The notes beneath the pieces were generated by a model. It worked only from the letters and a program-made list of their open reading frames with translations. It did no database searches and was not told the origin of the DNA. Made by a program: the position numbers and the translations under genes. From Fulvivirga marina (lineage in GTDB: Bacteria; Bacteroidota; Bacteroidia; Cytophagales; Cyclobacteriaceae), in contig NZ_JAEUGD010000019.1 of NCBI RefSeq assembly GCF_016775155.1, positions 1 through 64,000 on the forward strand: 64,000 nucleotides of DNA, written 5' to 3'. Within the stretch, counting starts at the first letter, position 1; every line of letters starts with the position of its first letter. Below are positions 24,711 to 33,652 of the stretch, in pieces.

Positions 24711-25694
24711 CTATTGATCAATATATACCTCCAACAACTCCAAGCTTTGCTCAGGCTGCATACTGATCTTTTTAAGTACTGCAGGAATTAAAAACACATC
24801 ACCTTGAACTACTTGTTGCTCTCCTCCATCATATTTCATTATACCACTCCCTTCAGTGCATATATATATCACAAAAGAGTCTAGATTTGAATAGTCTAGG
24901 TTCTTTCCCTCAGTCAGCATATACTTGTTGGTTGTAAAGTATGGTGACCTAACCAATTCAGTACGTTTGTTAAGACTGGGTTTATAAAGTGTTTTATAGT
25001 TTTCATGGAAGTCATAATCTAAGGCATCCAGTGCCTCCTCTACATGCAACTCTCTCTTGTTACCTTGGGCATCTACCCTATCAAAGTCGTATATTCGGTA
25101 AGTAAGATCCGATGTTTGTTGTATTTCTGCCAGCAAAATGCCTTTCCCAATTGTATGGATACGACCTGCTGGAATATAAAAAACATCGCCTTTCTCAACC
25201 TCCACTCTATTCAGAATTTCATTTAATGTCCCCTTGTTAAAGTGTTCACTGTATAACTCTTTATTAAGCGGACGGTTAAAACCTGCAATAAGTGAAGCTC
25301 CTTCATCCGCCTGCATGATATACCACATTTCTGTTTTACCCATTCCGTTATGCCTGCTCTTCGCCAGTTCATCATTAGGATGCACCTGAACTGAAAGGTC
25401 CTGCTGAGCATCAATAAACTTTATGAGTAAAGGAAACTCACTCCCAAAATGGGCAACAACCTGCTTCCCCATAATTTCATTAGGGAATTTTTCGAGCAAC
25501 TCATCTAAAGCACCTCCTTTAAATTCTCCATTTGCTATTCTGGAGATATTCCCATTAACGGTTGATAACTCCCAGGTTTCTCCGCAATTTTCATGAGGAC
25601 TAAAGTCTTTTTTCAGGATGGTCTTAATCTTATCTCCGCCCCATAATTTTTCCTTAAAAATGGTTTCAAATTTCAGTGGGTAAAGGCTATTCAT
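24711..25694 (-). CDS. manA: Mannose-6-phosphate isomerase, class I
   Basis: This 327-aa enzyme interconverts fructose-6-P and mannose-6-P, feeding GDP-mannose and cell-surface sugars. Zinc-ligand candidates are Q103 and H105 (SVQVHPND), E122 (GKTEMWY) and H180 (PAGRIHTIG). The second conserved block is AEIQQTSDLTYRIYDFDR at about 189-206. The length fits the short bacterial class I form. It is a single gene facing away from queE; the strong hairpin at 24517-24549 probably ends its transcript. Confidence 0.92.
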   Translation of the reverse strand: MNSLYPLKFETIFKEKLWGGDKIKTILKKDFSPHENCGETWELSTVNGNISRIANGEFKGGALDELLEKFPNEIMGKQVVAHFGSEFPLLIKFIDAQQDLSVQVHPNDELAKSRHNGMGKTEMWYIMQADEGASLIAGFNRPLNKELYSEHFNKGTLNEILNRVEVEKGDVFYIPAGRIHTIGKGILLAEIQQTSDLTYRIYDFDRVDAQGNKRELHVEEALDALDYDFHENYKTLYKPSLNKRTELVRSPYFTTNKYMLTEGKNLDYSNLDSFVIYICTEGSGIMKYDGGEQQVVQGDVFLIPAVLKKISMQPEQSLELLEVYIDQ

Positions 25695-25783
25695 CTGCTT
25701 CTGTTTATCTTAATGTATTTAATGATGGGACCGAAATTTACGTATCTTTTAATAATCAACAAGAAACTTCATTATAATCTAAC

Positions 25784-25791
25784 TATTTTTG
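25784..25791 (+). promoter_or_regulatory. Candidate -7 element of the queE promoter
   Basis: TATTTTTG followed by CAGC matches TANNTTTG exactly, 17 nt upstream of the queE start codon. No good TTTG is found at the expected -33 distance. The extension TTTGCAGC is shared with the elements at 34793 and 61021. Confidence 0.45.
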
Positions 25792-25808
25792 CAGCAAAAT
25801 TTTAATTA

Positions 25809-26561
25809 ATGAAGCTGGCAAAATTCAACAAGAAGGCAGAAATTTTTTATACAATTCAGGGAGAAGGAAAGAATATTGGACGTCCTAGTATTTTTATTCG
25901 CACTTCTCTTTGCAACCTACATTGCTCATGGTGTGACACTGACTATACCTGGAACTGGATAGGCACCCCGTTCAAACATGAAAAAGATGCTGAACCAGGT
26001 TATAAGAAGTATTCTAAATCAGAATATATAGTACAGCTTTCAGTAGATGAAATTGCAGAAGAACTCAGCAAAATTAATTGCAAAAATATAGTCCTAACAG
26101 GTGGTGAGCCTCTTCTCCAACAATCAGAGCTTTTGGAATTAATGCACTTGCTAAGAAAAAATGGCCCAACGTATCGCTTTGAGACAGAAACAAATGGTAC
26201 CATTTTGCCCTCAGAACAATTCGACAACCTTATAGATCAATATAATGTTTCCCCAAAATTGAAAAACTCAAACAACCCACTAAAAATGAGAGAAAAACCA
26301 GAGGTTTATAAATTCTTCTCAGGCAATGCAAAAGCAGTTTTCAAGTTTGTAGTCAGTAGCTCCAATGATCTTGACGAAATTCTGGACCTTATTGCAAGAT
26401 ATGCCATAAGCCCCGAACGTGTATATCTAATGCCAGAAGGCACTTCGACGGAAAAGCTTCAGGCAAAACAGCAATGGCTGATTAATGAATGCAAAAATCA
26501 TCATTTAAATTATACAGACAGGTTGCACATTCATATCTACGGCAACAAAAGAGGGGTTTAA
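25809..26561 (+). CDS. queE: 7-carboxy-7-deazaguanine synthase (radical SAM)
   Basis: This 250-aa radical SAM enzyme of queuosine biosynthesis turns 6-carboxytetrahydropterin into 7-carboxy-7-deazaguanine. The N-terminus has FYTIQGEGKNIGRPSIFIR, the substrate- and Mg-binding start. It is followed by the cluster motif CNLHCSWC with C35, C39 and C42, the C-x3-C-x2-C form usual for radical SAM enzymes. The glycine-rich NIVLTGGEPLLQQ lies near residue 95-107. QueA, a later step of the pathway, is encoded at 61033-62247, not in the same operon. Confidence 0.93.
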   Translation: MKLAKFNKKAEIFYTIQGEGKNIGRPSIFIRTSLCNLHCSWCDTDYTWNWIGTPFKHEKDAEPGYKKYSKSEYIVQLSVDEIAEELSKINCKNIVLTGGEPLLQQSELLELMHLLRKNGPTYRFETETNGTILPSEQFDNLIDQYNVSPKLKNSNNPLKMREKPEVYKFFSGNAKAVFKFVVSSSNDLDEILDLIARYAISPERVYLMPEGTSTEKLQAKQQWLINECKNHHLNYTDRLHIHIYGNKRGV

Positions 26562-26653
26562 GCAAATGAGTGAAACACTCACAAAACAGTAAGGCTTAGC
26601 TTCGGACTATAAGTCTGCAACCCTGACAAGGCCTACGCAAGAGGGAAAGCATT

Positions 26654-28453
26654 TTACATATAGAGTCGTGGGATAAGAAACGTTGCCAACGCCCAAAATA
26701 TAAGGCACAGCAGCCCTCCCACTTTAAAAAAATCGGTAAACTTATAATTACCAGGTCCATAGACCATTGCATTTGTCTGGTACCCCACGGGTGTCAAAAA
26801 ACTAGTGTTAGCACCAAAAAGAATAGCTATAACCAAAGGTTCCGGCGGCATTTCTAATCCGGAAGCTATTCTTATGGCAATGGGTACCAGCAACACAGCA
26901 GTAGCTTGATTTGATATAACTCCTGTAAGCAATGTGGTAAGTAAAAAAAGCCCCGATACAACAAATGTAGGGGATGTACCAGATGTAAGCTCTACAAAAC
27001 CGTTAGCAATCAAAGCATCTGCCCCTGTTTTATTCAAAGCTATCCCTAATGGTATAATACCAGCCAAAAGAAAAACAACCTTCCACTCTACATTTTGATA
27101 AGCCCTTTTCAGGGTTATACACCGTGTCAGAAACATTAAAGTAACACCAATCCAGGCACTGATGAGTATAGGAAGTATATTACTAACCGCAAGTAGTATC
27201 ACTCCCATGAGAATGGCTACAGAAACTGCCAGTTTATCCTTTCGATACAAGTGCTTTTCAATTTCGTCTTTGGCAATCCTTTGAATAGTTATCCAATCGT
27301 TTTTGGAATAGAAAGTCTTAGGCTCACTATCTCCATCCATTAAAAGTATGTCACCCAGGCTTATTTTATGCTCCATTAACTTCTGGTCCCCAATAATACC
27401 ACCTTTTCTCACCGCCATAGGGTATGCATCATAAAACCGATAAAAATCAACATCCTTGATTTTTCTATCAATAAGGTTAGAGTTAGGCACCACCAAGACC
27501 TCAAACAGATTAGTTTCTTCCTCTTGATCATTAGAGACAGAGCTTAAACGATTGTTGGTGATTATTCTAACATTGGGATTATTCCTCAACTTAATCAACT
27601 CTTTGATATTAGCCTTCACTACCAAAATATCATTCTTCTGCAACTTCCCTACATGTATATGTGAAAACGACGCCTCTCCACTATTCCCTCTGATAACCCT
27701 AAGCACATTCAGCTCTCTCGTCGTGGCCAAGGCTCCTCCATTCAGGCTTTTATTAATCAGTGCGGAACCTTCGGGAATTATTATTTCAGTTAAATAGTTA
27801 GCCGGGCCATGACCGTCATCAATGACTTCTTCCTGGCTGCTTTCTTTTTTCAGCCAGTGCCGTCCGATGAAAATCATATAAAGCATCAGCGTAAGAAAAA
27901 GAATACCTCCCATTAAGGTAAGGTCAAATATGCGAAGCTTACCCAGCCCGTAACTTTGCCCAAGAGCGTTGATTAAAAGGTTGGTAGAAGTTCCTATCAT
28001 AGTAGAAGCTCCACCTATCATGGCCGCAAAGGAAAGCGGCACAAGTAAAACCGATACTTGAATACCAGATGACCGAGCTATACGAAACATTACAGGAATA
28101 AATACAGCCACCACAGCAGTGGTATTTACAAATGCCGAAGCAAAGGCAGAAATGAGCATGATCACAATCAAAGTGACCCATTCATATTTCCCCGTAAGCC
28201 TGACCATTTTATCGCCTAAAAGCTCCACAGCACCCGTATTTTTAAGCCCTTCACTCAAAATGAGCAGAGCAAGCACAGTGGTAGTAGCTGTATTGCTAAA
28301 ACCAGAAATACCCTCTTCAGGAGTCAGGATGCCCGTTGCCATTAACGAAACCATAACCAACAAGGCTGTAAGGTCTACAGATATGATCCCTGAGGTAAAA
28401 AGCACCAAAGCCCCTAATACAATGGCTAGCAATAAGACAATTTCAAAGGTCAT
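26654..28453 (-). CDS. SLC13-family permease with two RCK_C domains
   Basis: This 599-aa inner-membrane transporter has the typical divided layout: N-terminal hydrophobic helices (about 1-195), a cytoplasmic part with two TrkA_C/RCK_C-like modules (about 205-295 and 305-385), then more membrane helices to the end. Motifs are FANTTAVVAVFIPVM-like (SAFVNTTAVVAVFIPVM) in the first half and SNQATAVLLVPIA in the second, the paired sodium/substrate sites of SLC13/DASS proteins. Likely substrates are sulfate or dicarboxylates; these cannot be told apart here. The stop of the DUF202 gene lies 4 nt upstream of the start, so the two are probably co-transcribed. Confidence 0.88.
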   Translation of the reverse strand: MTFEIVLLLAIVLGALVLFTSGIISVDLTALLVMVSLMATGILTPEEGISGFSNTATTTVLALLILSEGLKNTGAVELLGDKMVRLTGKYEWVTLIVIMLISAFASAFVNTTAVVAVFIPVMFRIARSSGIQVSVLLVPLSFAAMIGGASTMIGTSTNLLINALGQSYGLGKLRIFDLTLMGGILFLTLMLYMIFIGRHWLKKESSQEEVIDDGHGPANYLTEIIIPEGSALINKSLNGGALATTRELNVLRVIRGNSGEASFSHIHVGKLQKNDILVVKANIKELIKLRNNPNVRIITNNRLSSVSNDQEEETNLFEVLVVPNSNLIDRKIKDVDFYRFYDAYPMAVRKGGIIGDQKLMEHKISLGDILLMDGDSEPKTFYSKNDWITIQRIAKDEIEKHLYRKDKLAVSVAILMGVILLAVSNILPILISAWIGVTLMFLTRCITLKRAYQNVEWKVVFLLAGIIPLGIALNKTGADALIANGFVELTSGTSPTFVVSGLFLLTTLLTGVISNQATAVLLVPIAIRIASGLEMPPEPLVIAILFGANTSFLTPVGYQTNAMVYGPGNYKFTDFFKVGGLLCLIFWALATFLIPRLYM

Positions 28454-28457
28454 ACAC

Positions 28458-28697
28458 TCACTTTCTCAATATTTTTTTCTTAAACCTGAAATACCTTATT
28501 GTACCATAAACAGCCATAGCAATACCCAACGTCAAAAAGACTAAGGAGAGAGCTGTAAACAACCACGAAACTAAAAACTTAAAAATAAAGGCGCTAATTC
28601 CAACCAAGGCCAATGCTCCTCTATAATAAGACATCAATGTCCTTTCATTAGCCATTTGAGTCCTGATCCTGGCAAAATAATGTCTTCTATCCCTCAT
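28458..28697 (-). CDS. DUF202 small membrane protein
   Basis: This 79-aa protein has the DUF202 pattern: a charged N-terminus with RTQMANERTLMSYYRGALA, then two hydrophobic helices (about 28-46 and 49-66) and a basic tail. DUF202 proteins are small integral membrane proteins of unknown function. The 4-nt gap to the SLC13 permease gene suggests that the pair works together or is at least co-expressed. Confidence 0.85.
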   Translation of the reverse strand: MRDRRHYFARIRTQMANERTLMSYYRGALALVGISAFIFKFLVSWLFTALSLVFLTLGIAMAVYGTIRYFRFKKKILRK

Positions 28698-28781
28698 AAC
28701 ATTTCTTTTGTATAGAATATAACAAATTGCACCATTAATTTTACTAGTTTAATGCAAGTATTAACCTACACTTGATTGTTT

Positions 28782-29672
28782 ATGTTCAATGAGATTACAA
28801 ACGCATCTGAAATAGTACTTGATAAACTAAAGGGCTGGCTAGAAGCATTAATTGTAATGCTACCCAACCTTGTAATTGCTATTCTGGTTGTGATAGTAGC
28901 ATACATCATTTCCAAAATAGTAAGCAATATATTAAGTCGTGTATTGCACCGACTTATGCAAAACGAATCGGTCATTACACTTATCCGGTCCATTACTTCT
29001 TTTATCATAGTAATTGTGGGACTTATGATAGCCCTGGGTGTACTTAATCTTGACAAAACGGTAACATCTGTACTTGCCGGAGTCGGTGTAATAGGCCTAG
29101 CCTTGGGGTTTGCCTTTCAGGATGCAGCGTCAAACCTAATTTCAGGAGTAATCATGGCTGTACAAAGCCCTATCAACGTAGGTGATATCATAAAATCAAA
29201 CGACATTTTCGGGACAGTTAAGGAAATAGGTTTAAGAGCTACAATAATTTATGATCCACAAGGTCAGGATGTGGTTATCCCCAACAGACTGATATTTCAA
29301 AACCTTTATACACACTATACTATAAATGGAAACAGGAGGATAGATCTGGAATGCGGAATTTCTTACGGAGACGACCTAGACAAGGTAGAGGAAATATCTA
29401 TTAATGCCATCAAAAAGATACCCTACCTGCAGTCAGGAAGAAAGGTTGAGTTTTTCTACCAGGGCTTTGGGGACAGCTCCATTAACTTCGTGATAAGATA
29501 TTGGGTGAATTTTAAACGTCAGCCAGATTTCCTGCAAGCGCAAAGCGATGGTATTAAAAACCTCAAAAAAGCCTACGACCAAAATGGCATTACCATTCCA
29601 TTCCCAATTCGCACGCTCGATTTTGGCATTAAGGGTGGAGAGAAGCTTTCAGAGGTTTTAAAAAAGAATTAA
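28782..29672 (+). CDS. Small-conductance mechanosensitive channel, MscS family
   Basis: This channel of about 296 aa has three N-terminal membrane helices. The pore helix region has GVGVIGLALGFAFQDAASNLISG (about 103-125), then the beta domain INVGDIIKSNDIFGTVKEIGLRAT, the classic MscS core. It opens under membrane tension to release solutes on osmotic downshock. I chose the ATG at 28782; a TTG two codons upstream is also open. Length and layout equal the short E. coli MscS type. Confidence 0.93.
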   Translation: MFNEITNASEIVLDKLKGWLEALIVMLPNLVIAILVVIVAYIISKIVSNILSRVLHRLMQNESVITLIRSITSFIIVIVGLMIALGVLNLDKTVTSVLAGVGVIGLALGFAFQDAASNLISGVIMAVQSPINVGDIIKSNDIFGTVKEIGLRATIIYDPQGQDVVIPNRLIFQNLYTHYTINGNRRIDLECGISYGDDLDKVEEISINAIKKIPYLQSGRKVEFFYQGFGDSSINFVIRYWVNFKRQPDFLQAQSDGIKNLKKAYDQNGITIPFPIRTLDFGIKGGEKLSEVLKKN

Positions 29673-29865
29673 CACTCCTGATCATTTATTTTTACCAAGA
29701 TCAATTCCATTTTTGAATTGATAAAAGTAACTTTTGGAAGAGAAGTTTTGATTTACTCTGCCAAAATGGTGATTTATGACCAGGTTTTATTGGCTCTGTA
29801 AAGTTAACTGCTTAAATCTGCCACTAAGTGAATCAAGAGTTCTATGGTATTTCTTGTTTTCAACA

Positions 29866-30813
29866 ATGAGTTTGCAATTAAAAAGATCTGAAGATTTTTC
29901 CACCGGTATTACTCGTCTAGTAAAAGAGCAAGTCCAGCGTGCTTACAATATGCTCAATAGCACCCAGTCTTCTGACCGACATGAAATCATACACGAACTG
30001 CGGAAGACATTCAAAATACTTAGGGCAATATTTAGATTAATTAAGGACGAAATTGGTAAGAGTGAGTATAAAAAAGAAAATATTTTCTACAGAGATCTTG
30101 GCAGGCAAATTTCGGAGATCAGGGATAAGACAGCTGTTATTGAAACCATGGAACAACTACAGTCACAATATTCCAAAGAGTTCAGTACCGACTTGTTCGG
30201 TCCTCCTATTAAATATCAGCTACAGGAACGCCGGAAACTGGAGAATAATTATGTTAAAAATAACATACCTGGTTACCTTAAGTCGCAAATAGACAATAAA
30301 CTAAAAGAAGGACACCGTTGGAACTTAAGCGTAAAGGCTTTTGACCAGATAGCTCCAAGTTTAAAAAGAGTTTACAAAAAAGGTCAAATCAGCCTTAAAA
30401 TTGCTAAAGCCAGTCGGGCAACCGAAGACCTCCACGAATGGAGGAAAAGAGTAAAATATTTAAGGTATCAGATAGATACTTTATCCAGAATATGGCCAGG
30501 GATAATGGGGTCATTGGAGGATGAGTTGCATGACTTGTCGAATCTTCTGGGGTTTGACCATGATTTGTCAATTGTTCAAAAACAAATCAGCGACAATCTG
30601 GTTGTATTTGAAAACCCTGTAGACAAAGCTCTGGTAATGGCCATTATAACATCGCAACGAAATCAAATGCAAAGGCATGCATTCATTCAGGGACAAAACT
30701 GTTATTACGAAAAACCGGCGGCATTTATAGGCCGGATTCAAGCATATTGGTCAAACTATGAAAAGAAAATATCTGACAATGAATCTCTTAAAAAGAAAAA
30801 TCTTAATTACTAA
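29866..30813 (+). CDS. CHAD-domain protein
   Basis: The ATG at 29866 (MSLQLKRSEDFSTGITRLV) gives 315 aa. The open frame extends 30 codons upstream, but that part does not look like CHAD sequence. CHAD motifs are the first helix HEIIHELRKTFKILRAIFRLI and the second ASRATEDLHEWRKRVKYLRYQ, both with the conserved His and basic residues that bind polyphosphate in this family. There is no fused CYTH domain. Known CHAD proteins bind polyphosphate granules; that function is inferred here. Neighbours give no further clue. Confidence 0.87.
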   Translation: MSLQLKRSEDFSTGITRLVKEQVQRAYNMLNSTQSSDRHEIIHELRKTFKILRAIFRLIKDEIGKSEYKKENIFYRDLGRQISEIRDKTAVIETMEQLQSQYSKEFSTDLFGPPIKYQLQERRKLENNYVKNNIPGYLKSQIDNKLKEGHRWNLSVKAFDQIAPSLKRVYKKGQISLKIAKASRATEDLHEWRKRVKYLRYQIDTLSRIWPGIMGSLEDELHDLSNLLGFDHDLSIVQKQISDNLVVFENPVDKALVMAIITSQRNQMQRHAFIQGQNCYYEKPAAFIGRIQAYWSNYEKKISDNESLKKKNLNY

Positions 30814-30910
30814 ATTTTCTCGCAAGTTTTAGCTGTTTCGGCGCACCGAATGATGCTGGTTTCCGTTACTTAATTGTAAGTAGTTTTTGAAATTATTAAA
30901 CATCAAAATT

Positions 30911-31063
30911 ATGATTATAGATATTAGAAAACACCTCAAGGGTTTTCCAGAATCCAGCAAATATATTTCAACCAAAGAGATTGAGGAGAGAGTAAATAAG
31001 GTACTTACCTACATGAAAATGGAAATTGCTGCGCGTAAAATAGTGCTTAGTAAATCTAAATAA
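30911..31063 (+). CDS. Small conserved-looking protein, 50 aa
   Basis: A short ORF with ATG at 30911 and TAA at 31061. The product starts MIIDIRKHLKGFPESSKYIS and continues as a charged helix. It lies about 100 nt after the CHAD gene and is followed by a hairpin terminator at 31100-31129. The sequence reads like a real helical protein, but I do not recognise a family. Confidence 0.5.
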   Translation: MIIDIRKHLKGFPESSKYISTKEIEERVNKVLTYMKMEIAARKIVLSKSK

Positions 31064-31099
31064 CTGGTGAAATGTAATAATATTCAGCTATCTGCAAAC

Positions 31100-31129
31100 T
31101 AAACCGGCTGAATAGAATCAGCCCGTTTA
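31100..31129. terminator. Convergent terminator between the 50-aa gene and sodC
   Basis: Arms TAAACCGGCTGA (31100-31111) and 31118-31129 pair except for one C-C mismatch, with a 6-nt loop. It lies between two convergent genes and could serve both; the flanking T content is moderate. Confidence 0.55.
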
Positions 31130-31156
31130 GCAGTTATTTATTTCATGAAATAACCT

Positions 31157-31753
31157 TTAATCTTTTTGAATAACACCGCAGCCTACACGTTTGCCTGCCG
31201 CACCTGATGGTTGTGATGTAAAGTCATCGGCCTGAGCATGTATAACTACCGCTTTGTCGATAATACTGGTGCTATCAGGTCCCCCAATTGTCCATCCGGA
31301 AACGGTTGCAGTAAGCTCACCTTTTCCATCTTCACCAACTTCCAGGTTGGCTATATCGCCAGCATGATATTGCTGATCAGCCGCTCTCTCTCCATGTTTC
31401 ACCTTTGCAGGGTTCCAATGACCACCGGCAGATTTTGCATCAGGCGCACTGCAATCTCCGATTTCATGCAAATGGAGAGCATGCTCCCCCGGAGTAGCAT
31501 TTTCCACAGTCAGTTTTAAGGTCACATCTCCGTTACCAAGATCAGTAAAAGTAGCTTCACCTGTTAATGAACTACCACTAGCACTTGAGATCACCGCTTT
31601 AGCTGTATTTAAAACTTCCTCCTCAACAGCTGGCTCTTCAGTCTCAGCTGCTGTTACTTCCTGGTCTTTTCCAGCATCTTCTTTATTTGAAGGTCCACAT
31701 GCAGCTAACAACGCAAAGCCGCCAATTAATAAGTGCATTTTAAGGTTTTTCAT
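31157..31753 (-). CDS. sodC: Copper/zinc superoxide dismutase lipoprotein
   Basis: The start at 31753 gives a lipoprotein signal MKNLKMHLLIGGFALLAACG with lipobox LAAC, so the enzyme is probably membrane-anchored in the periplasm or at the surface. A Glu/Ala-rich linker follows, then the Cu/Zn-SOD domain: GEHALHLHEIGDCSAPDAKS with the copper-binding His pair, GGHWNPAKVKHG, and KAVVIHAQADDF and AGKRVGCGVI at the C-terminus, which also contains the second disulfide Cys. The reaction is superoxide dismutation to H2O2 and O2. A longer start at 31798 is possible but would spoil the signal peptide. Confidence 0.92.
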   Translation of the reverse strand: MKNLKMHLLIGGFALLAACGPSNKEDAGKDQEVTAAETEEPAVEEEVLNTAKAVISSASGSSLTGEATFTDLGNGDVTLKLTVENATPGEHALHLHEIGDCSAPDAKSAGGHWNPAKVKHGERAADQQYHAGDIANLEVGEDGKGELTATVSGWTIGGPDSTSIIDKAVVIHAQADDFTSQPSGAAGKRVGCGVIQKD

Positions 31754-31845
31754 AATATATATTTTGTTAATTTTTGTTTGATACCAATTTAAAAACATTT
31801 GAAGTTTTATGCATTGTAATTATATATGAATAAGCGTCAGCATCG

Positions 31846-32142
31846 TTACTCCTCCTCTAAATGCTGATATGCATCAGAGTTTCTTATTATATTTTGTACC
31901 ACCGGACAACTAGGTTTCACAGAAATATCCCTCTCTTTTGCATAAGCCAGTGCAGACTCAATTAAATGCCGAGCTACCCCCATACCCCTTGAAGGCTCGG
32001 GCACACGAGTTTCTTTAAAATCAAGGCGTTTTTCTCCAATGCGATCATAAGTAAGTTGAGCCATACCACCCTTTACCTTGGCAAAAAAAAGTTTATTATT
32101 GATATCATGTTGAACATTAAGGTTATGCATAGTCAATCTCAT
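31846..32142 (-). CDS. Small GNAT-like N-acetyltransferase (YjdJ type)
   Basis: A 98-aa protein of the minimal GNAT-like group. It has an N-terminal strand pair (NNKLFFAKVKGGMAQLTYD), then TRVPEPSRGMGVARHLIESALAYAKERD, which includes the acetyl-CoA-binding R-G-x-G-x-A loop, and a final KPSCPVVQNIIRNSD. Substrate is unknown; human NATD1 is of the same type. A start at M5 (32130) is equally likely. It lies 22 nt upstream of nothing obvious but close behind ppa, so co-transcription with ppa is possible. Confidence 0.82.
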   Translation of the reverse strand: MRLTMHNLNVQHDINNKLFFAKVKGGMAQLTYDRIGEKRLDFKETRVPEPSRGMGVARHLIESALAYAKERDISVKPSCPVVQNIIRNSDAYQHLEEE

Positions 32143-32164
32143 TTATGTTCGAAAAAACATTTAT

Positions 32165-32791
32165 TTACTGATAATGAAGCGCATAGTCTTTCTGGCTACT
32201 CCTAATCACTTCATAAGCTTCTTCCTTACCATAGATCTCAGCTATTTCCGTCGTTTTTTGAGGCTCCTCTCCAGGCATCTGTTTATATGTTAAAAAATAA
32301 TGTTTCAGTCTATTGATAAGTGAATCAGGACAATCCTCAAGTGTCTTCCACTCCTGATATACCTCATCACCTTTGAGAATAGCGATAATTTTATCATCTG
32401 CTTCCCCTCCATCAATCATTCTGAAACCTCCGATAGGAATAGCCGGCACAAGGATATAGCCCTGTACAATGTTTCGTTCAGTGAGCACGCAAATATCAAG
32501 AGGGTCTCCGTCTCCTTTAATATTCTTTCTGCCGGTATGCATTTCACAAACCTGGGCCACATTTTCCGCACAATAGGTCTGAGGCACAAAACCATATAAA
32601 GCAGGTACTATATTTGAAAACTTCTGAGGACGATCCACCTTTAAAAAACCGGATTCTTTGTCGATCTCATACTTAACACCATCAGCAGGAGTCATTTCTA
32701 TAAATGCATTAACAATCTCAGGAGCATCAACTCCAGTCGGTATCCCATGCCATGGATGAGACAAGTAAGGCTTATACTGTTTTGTTGTCAT
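32165..32791 (-). CDS. ppa: Inorganic pyrophosphatase, family I
   Basis: This 208-aa soluble enzyme hydrolyses pyrophosphate to two phosphates. The signature DGDPLDICVLTE holds the metal-binding D94, D96 and D99, and the conserved YGFVPQTYC is at about 66-74. A second set of acidic residues follows in DGGEADDKIIAIL. Length is slightly above the 170-180 aa of the E. coli type, mainly from the N-terminal extension. It is on the minus strand, 22 nt before the acetyltransferase gene. Confidence 0.92.
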   Translation of the reverse strand: MTTKQYKPYLSHPWHGIPTGVDAPEIVNAFIEMTPADGVKYEIDKESGFLKVDRPQKFSNIVPALYGFVPQTYCAENVAQVCEMHTGRKNIKGDGDPLDICVLTERNIVQGYILVPAIPIGGFRMIDGGEADDKIIAILKGDEVYQEWKTLEDCPDSLINRLKHYFLTYKQMPGEEPQKTTEIAEIYGKEEAYEVIRSSQKDYALHYQ

Positions 32792-33004
32792 TTGAATTTA
32801 TTAATACTATTTAATCTTTATTAACATTATTGAATCATCTTTGTTTTATATAGTAGAATTTCATAAAAATATCATTAGCGTCACTTAACGCTGTTACTAG
32901 TTATTTAACGATAATTATTTTGATTAACAAAATTTGATTGATCTTTAAAGAAAATGTTAGTTAGTTTAGTGTTCTATTTTTTTAATTATATCAACGGTGC
33001 TTTT

Positions 33005-33610
33005 ATGAAAAAAACCACAATATTTTTACTTATTTGCCTGGCTGGAGAAGGGGCCTTAGCTCAAAATACCGAGAGCCAGGAAGAAGTACAGCAGCCTCAA
33101 AGCCTGAACGAACAATTCAATCAGCTCAAAGATAATTCGGAGACTTTCAAAACTTACAAGGTAATTAAAGAAACTGAATTAAACGCATTTTGGAAAACGG
33201 TGCAAGACTCTGTTGGCAACAAAGAACAACGCCTTTCCGAAGCTCAACAACTCATTGAGGTCCAGAAAAAGGAGCTAACAAAGCTGCAAGAAGTAATCCA
33301 AGAAAAAGACACGCAACTGCAAGAAAAAGAGCATGCAGGCACACATATTACTGTTATGGGTATTGATTTTTTGAAAGACAGCTATATACTCATCAACATA
33401 GTAATTATCTCTTTATTACTGATAGCCATGGCTATTTTACTTTACAAATTTAAAGATAATAATAGAATAGCGCGTAAAAAATCTAACGACTACGAAAGAC
33501 TAGACGGTGAATTTGAAAACTATAAAAGGAATGCGCTAGAAAAGCAAATGAAACTAAGAAGGGATCTTCAAACGGCTAGAAACCGTCTGGACGACATAAG
33601 GAGCACCTAA
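33005..33610 (+). CDS. Coiled-coil membrane protein, function unknown
   Basis: The ATG at 33005 gives a signal peptide (MKKTTIFLLICLAGEGALAQ) and a 201-aa product; an upstream start at 32954 is less likely. A coiled coil covers about residues 65-110, one membrane helix (YILINIVIISLLLIAMAILLY) lies near 122-142, and a charged coiled coil follows to the end. The predicted topology places the N-terminal coil in the periplasm and the C-terminal coil in the cytoplasm. I do not recognise a family. A terminator overlaps its stop codon. Confidence 0.75.
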   Translation: MKKTTIFLLICLAGEGALAQNTESQEEVQQPQSLNEQFNQLKDNSETFKTYKVIKETELNAFWKTVQDSVGNKEQRLSEAQQLIEVQKKELTKLQEVIQEKDTQLQEKEHAGTHITVMGIDFLKDSYILINIVIISLLLIAMAILLYKFKDNNRIARKKSNDYERLDGEFENYKRNALEKQMKLRRDLQTARNRLDDIRST

Positions 33611-33625
33611 CAGATGCTCCTTTTC
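33600..33625 (+). terminator. Intrinsic terminator overlapping the stop of the coiled-coil gene
   Basis: Stem GGAGCA (33600-33605) / TGCTCC (33615-33620) with a 9-nt loop, followed by TTTTC. The TAA stop codon lies in the loop. Confidence 0.6.
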
Positions 33626-33652
33626 TCATTCATTGTATGTAACTTAATATTA

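Noticed and set aside
26562-26653. Possible tRNA or small RNA between queE and the SLC13 gene
   Set aside because: Only a short hairpin (TGAGTG/CACTCA) is present; no cloverleaf, anticodon arm or CCA-proximal stem could be built.
28776-28781. TTG start for the MscS gene two codons before the ATG
   Set aside because: The ATG at 28782 is a better start and gives a usual MscS N-terminus.
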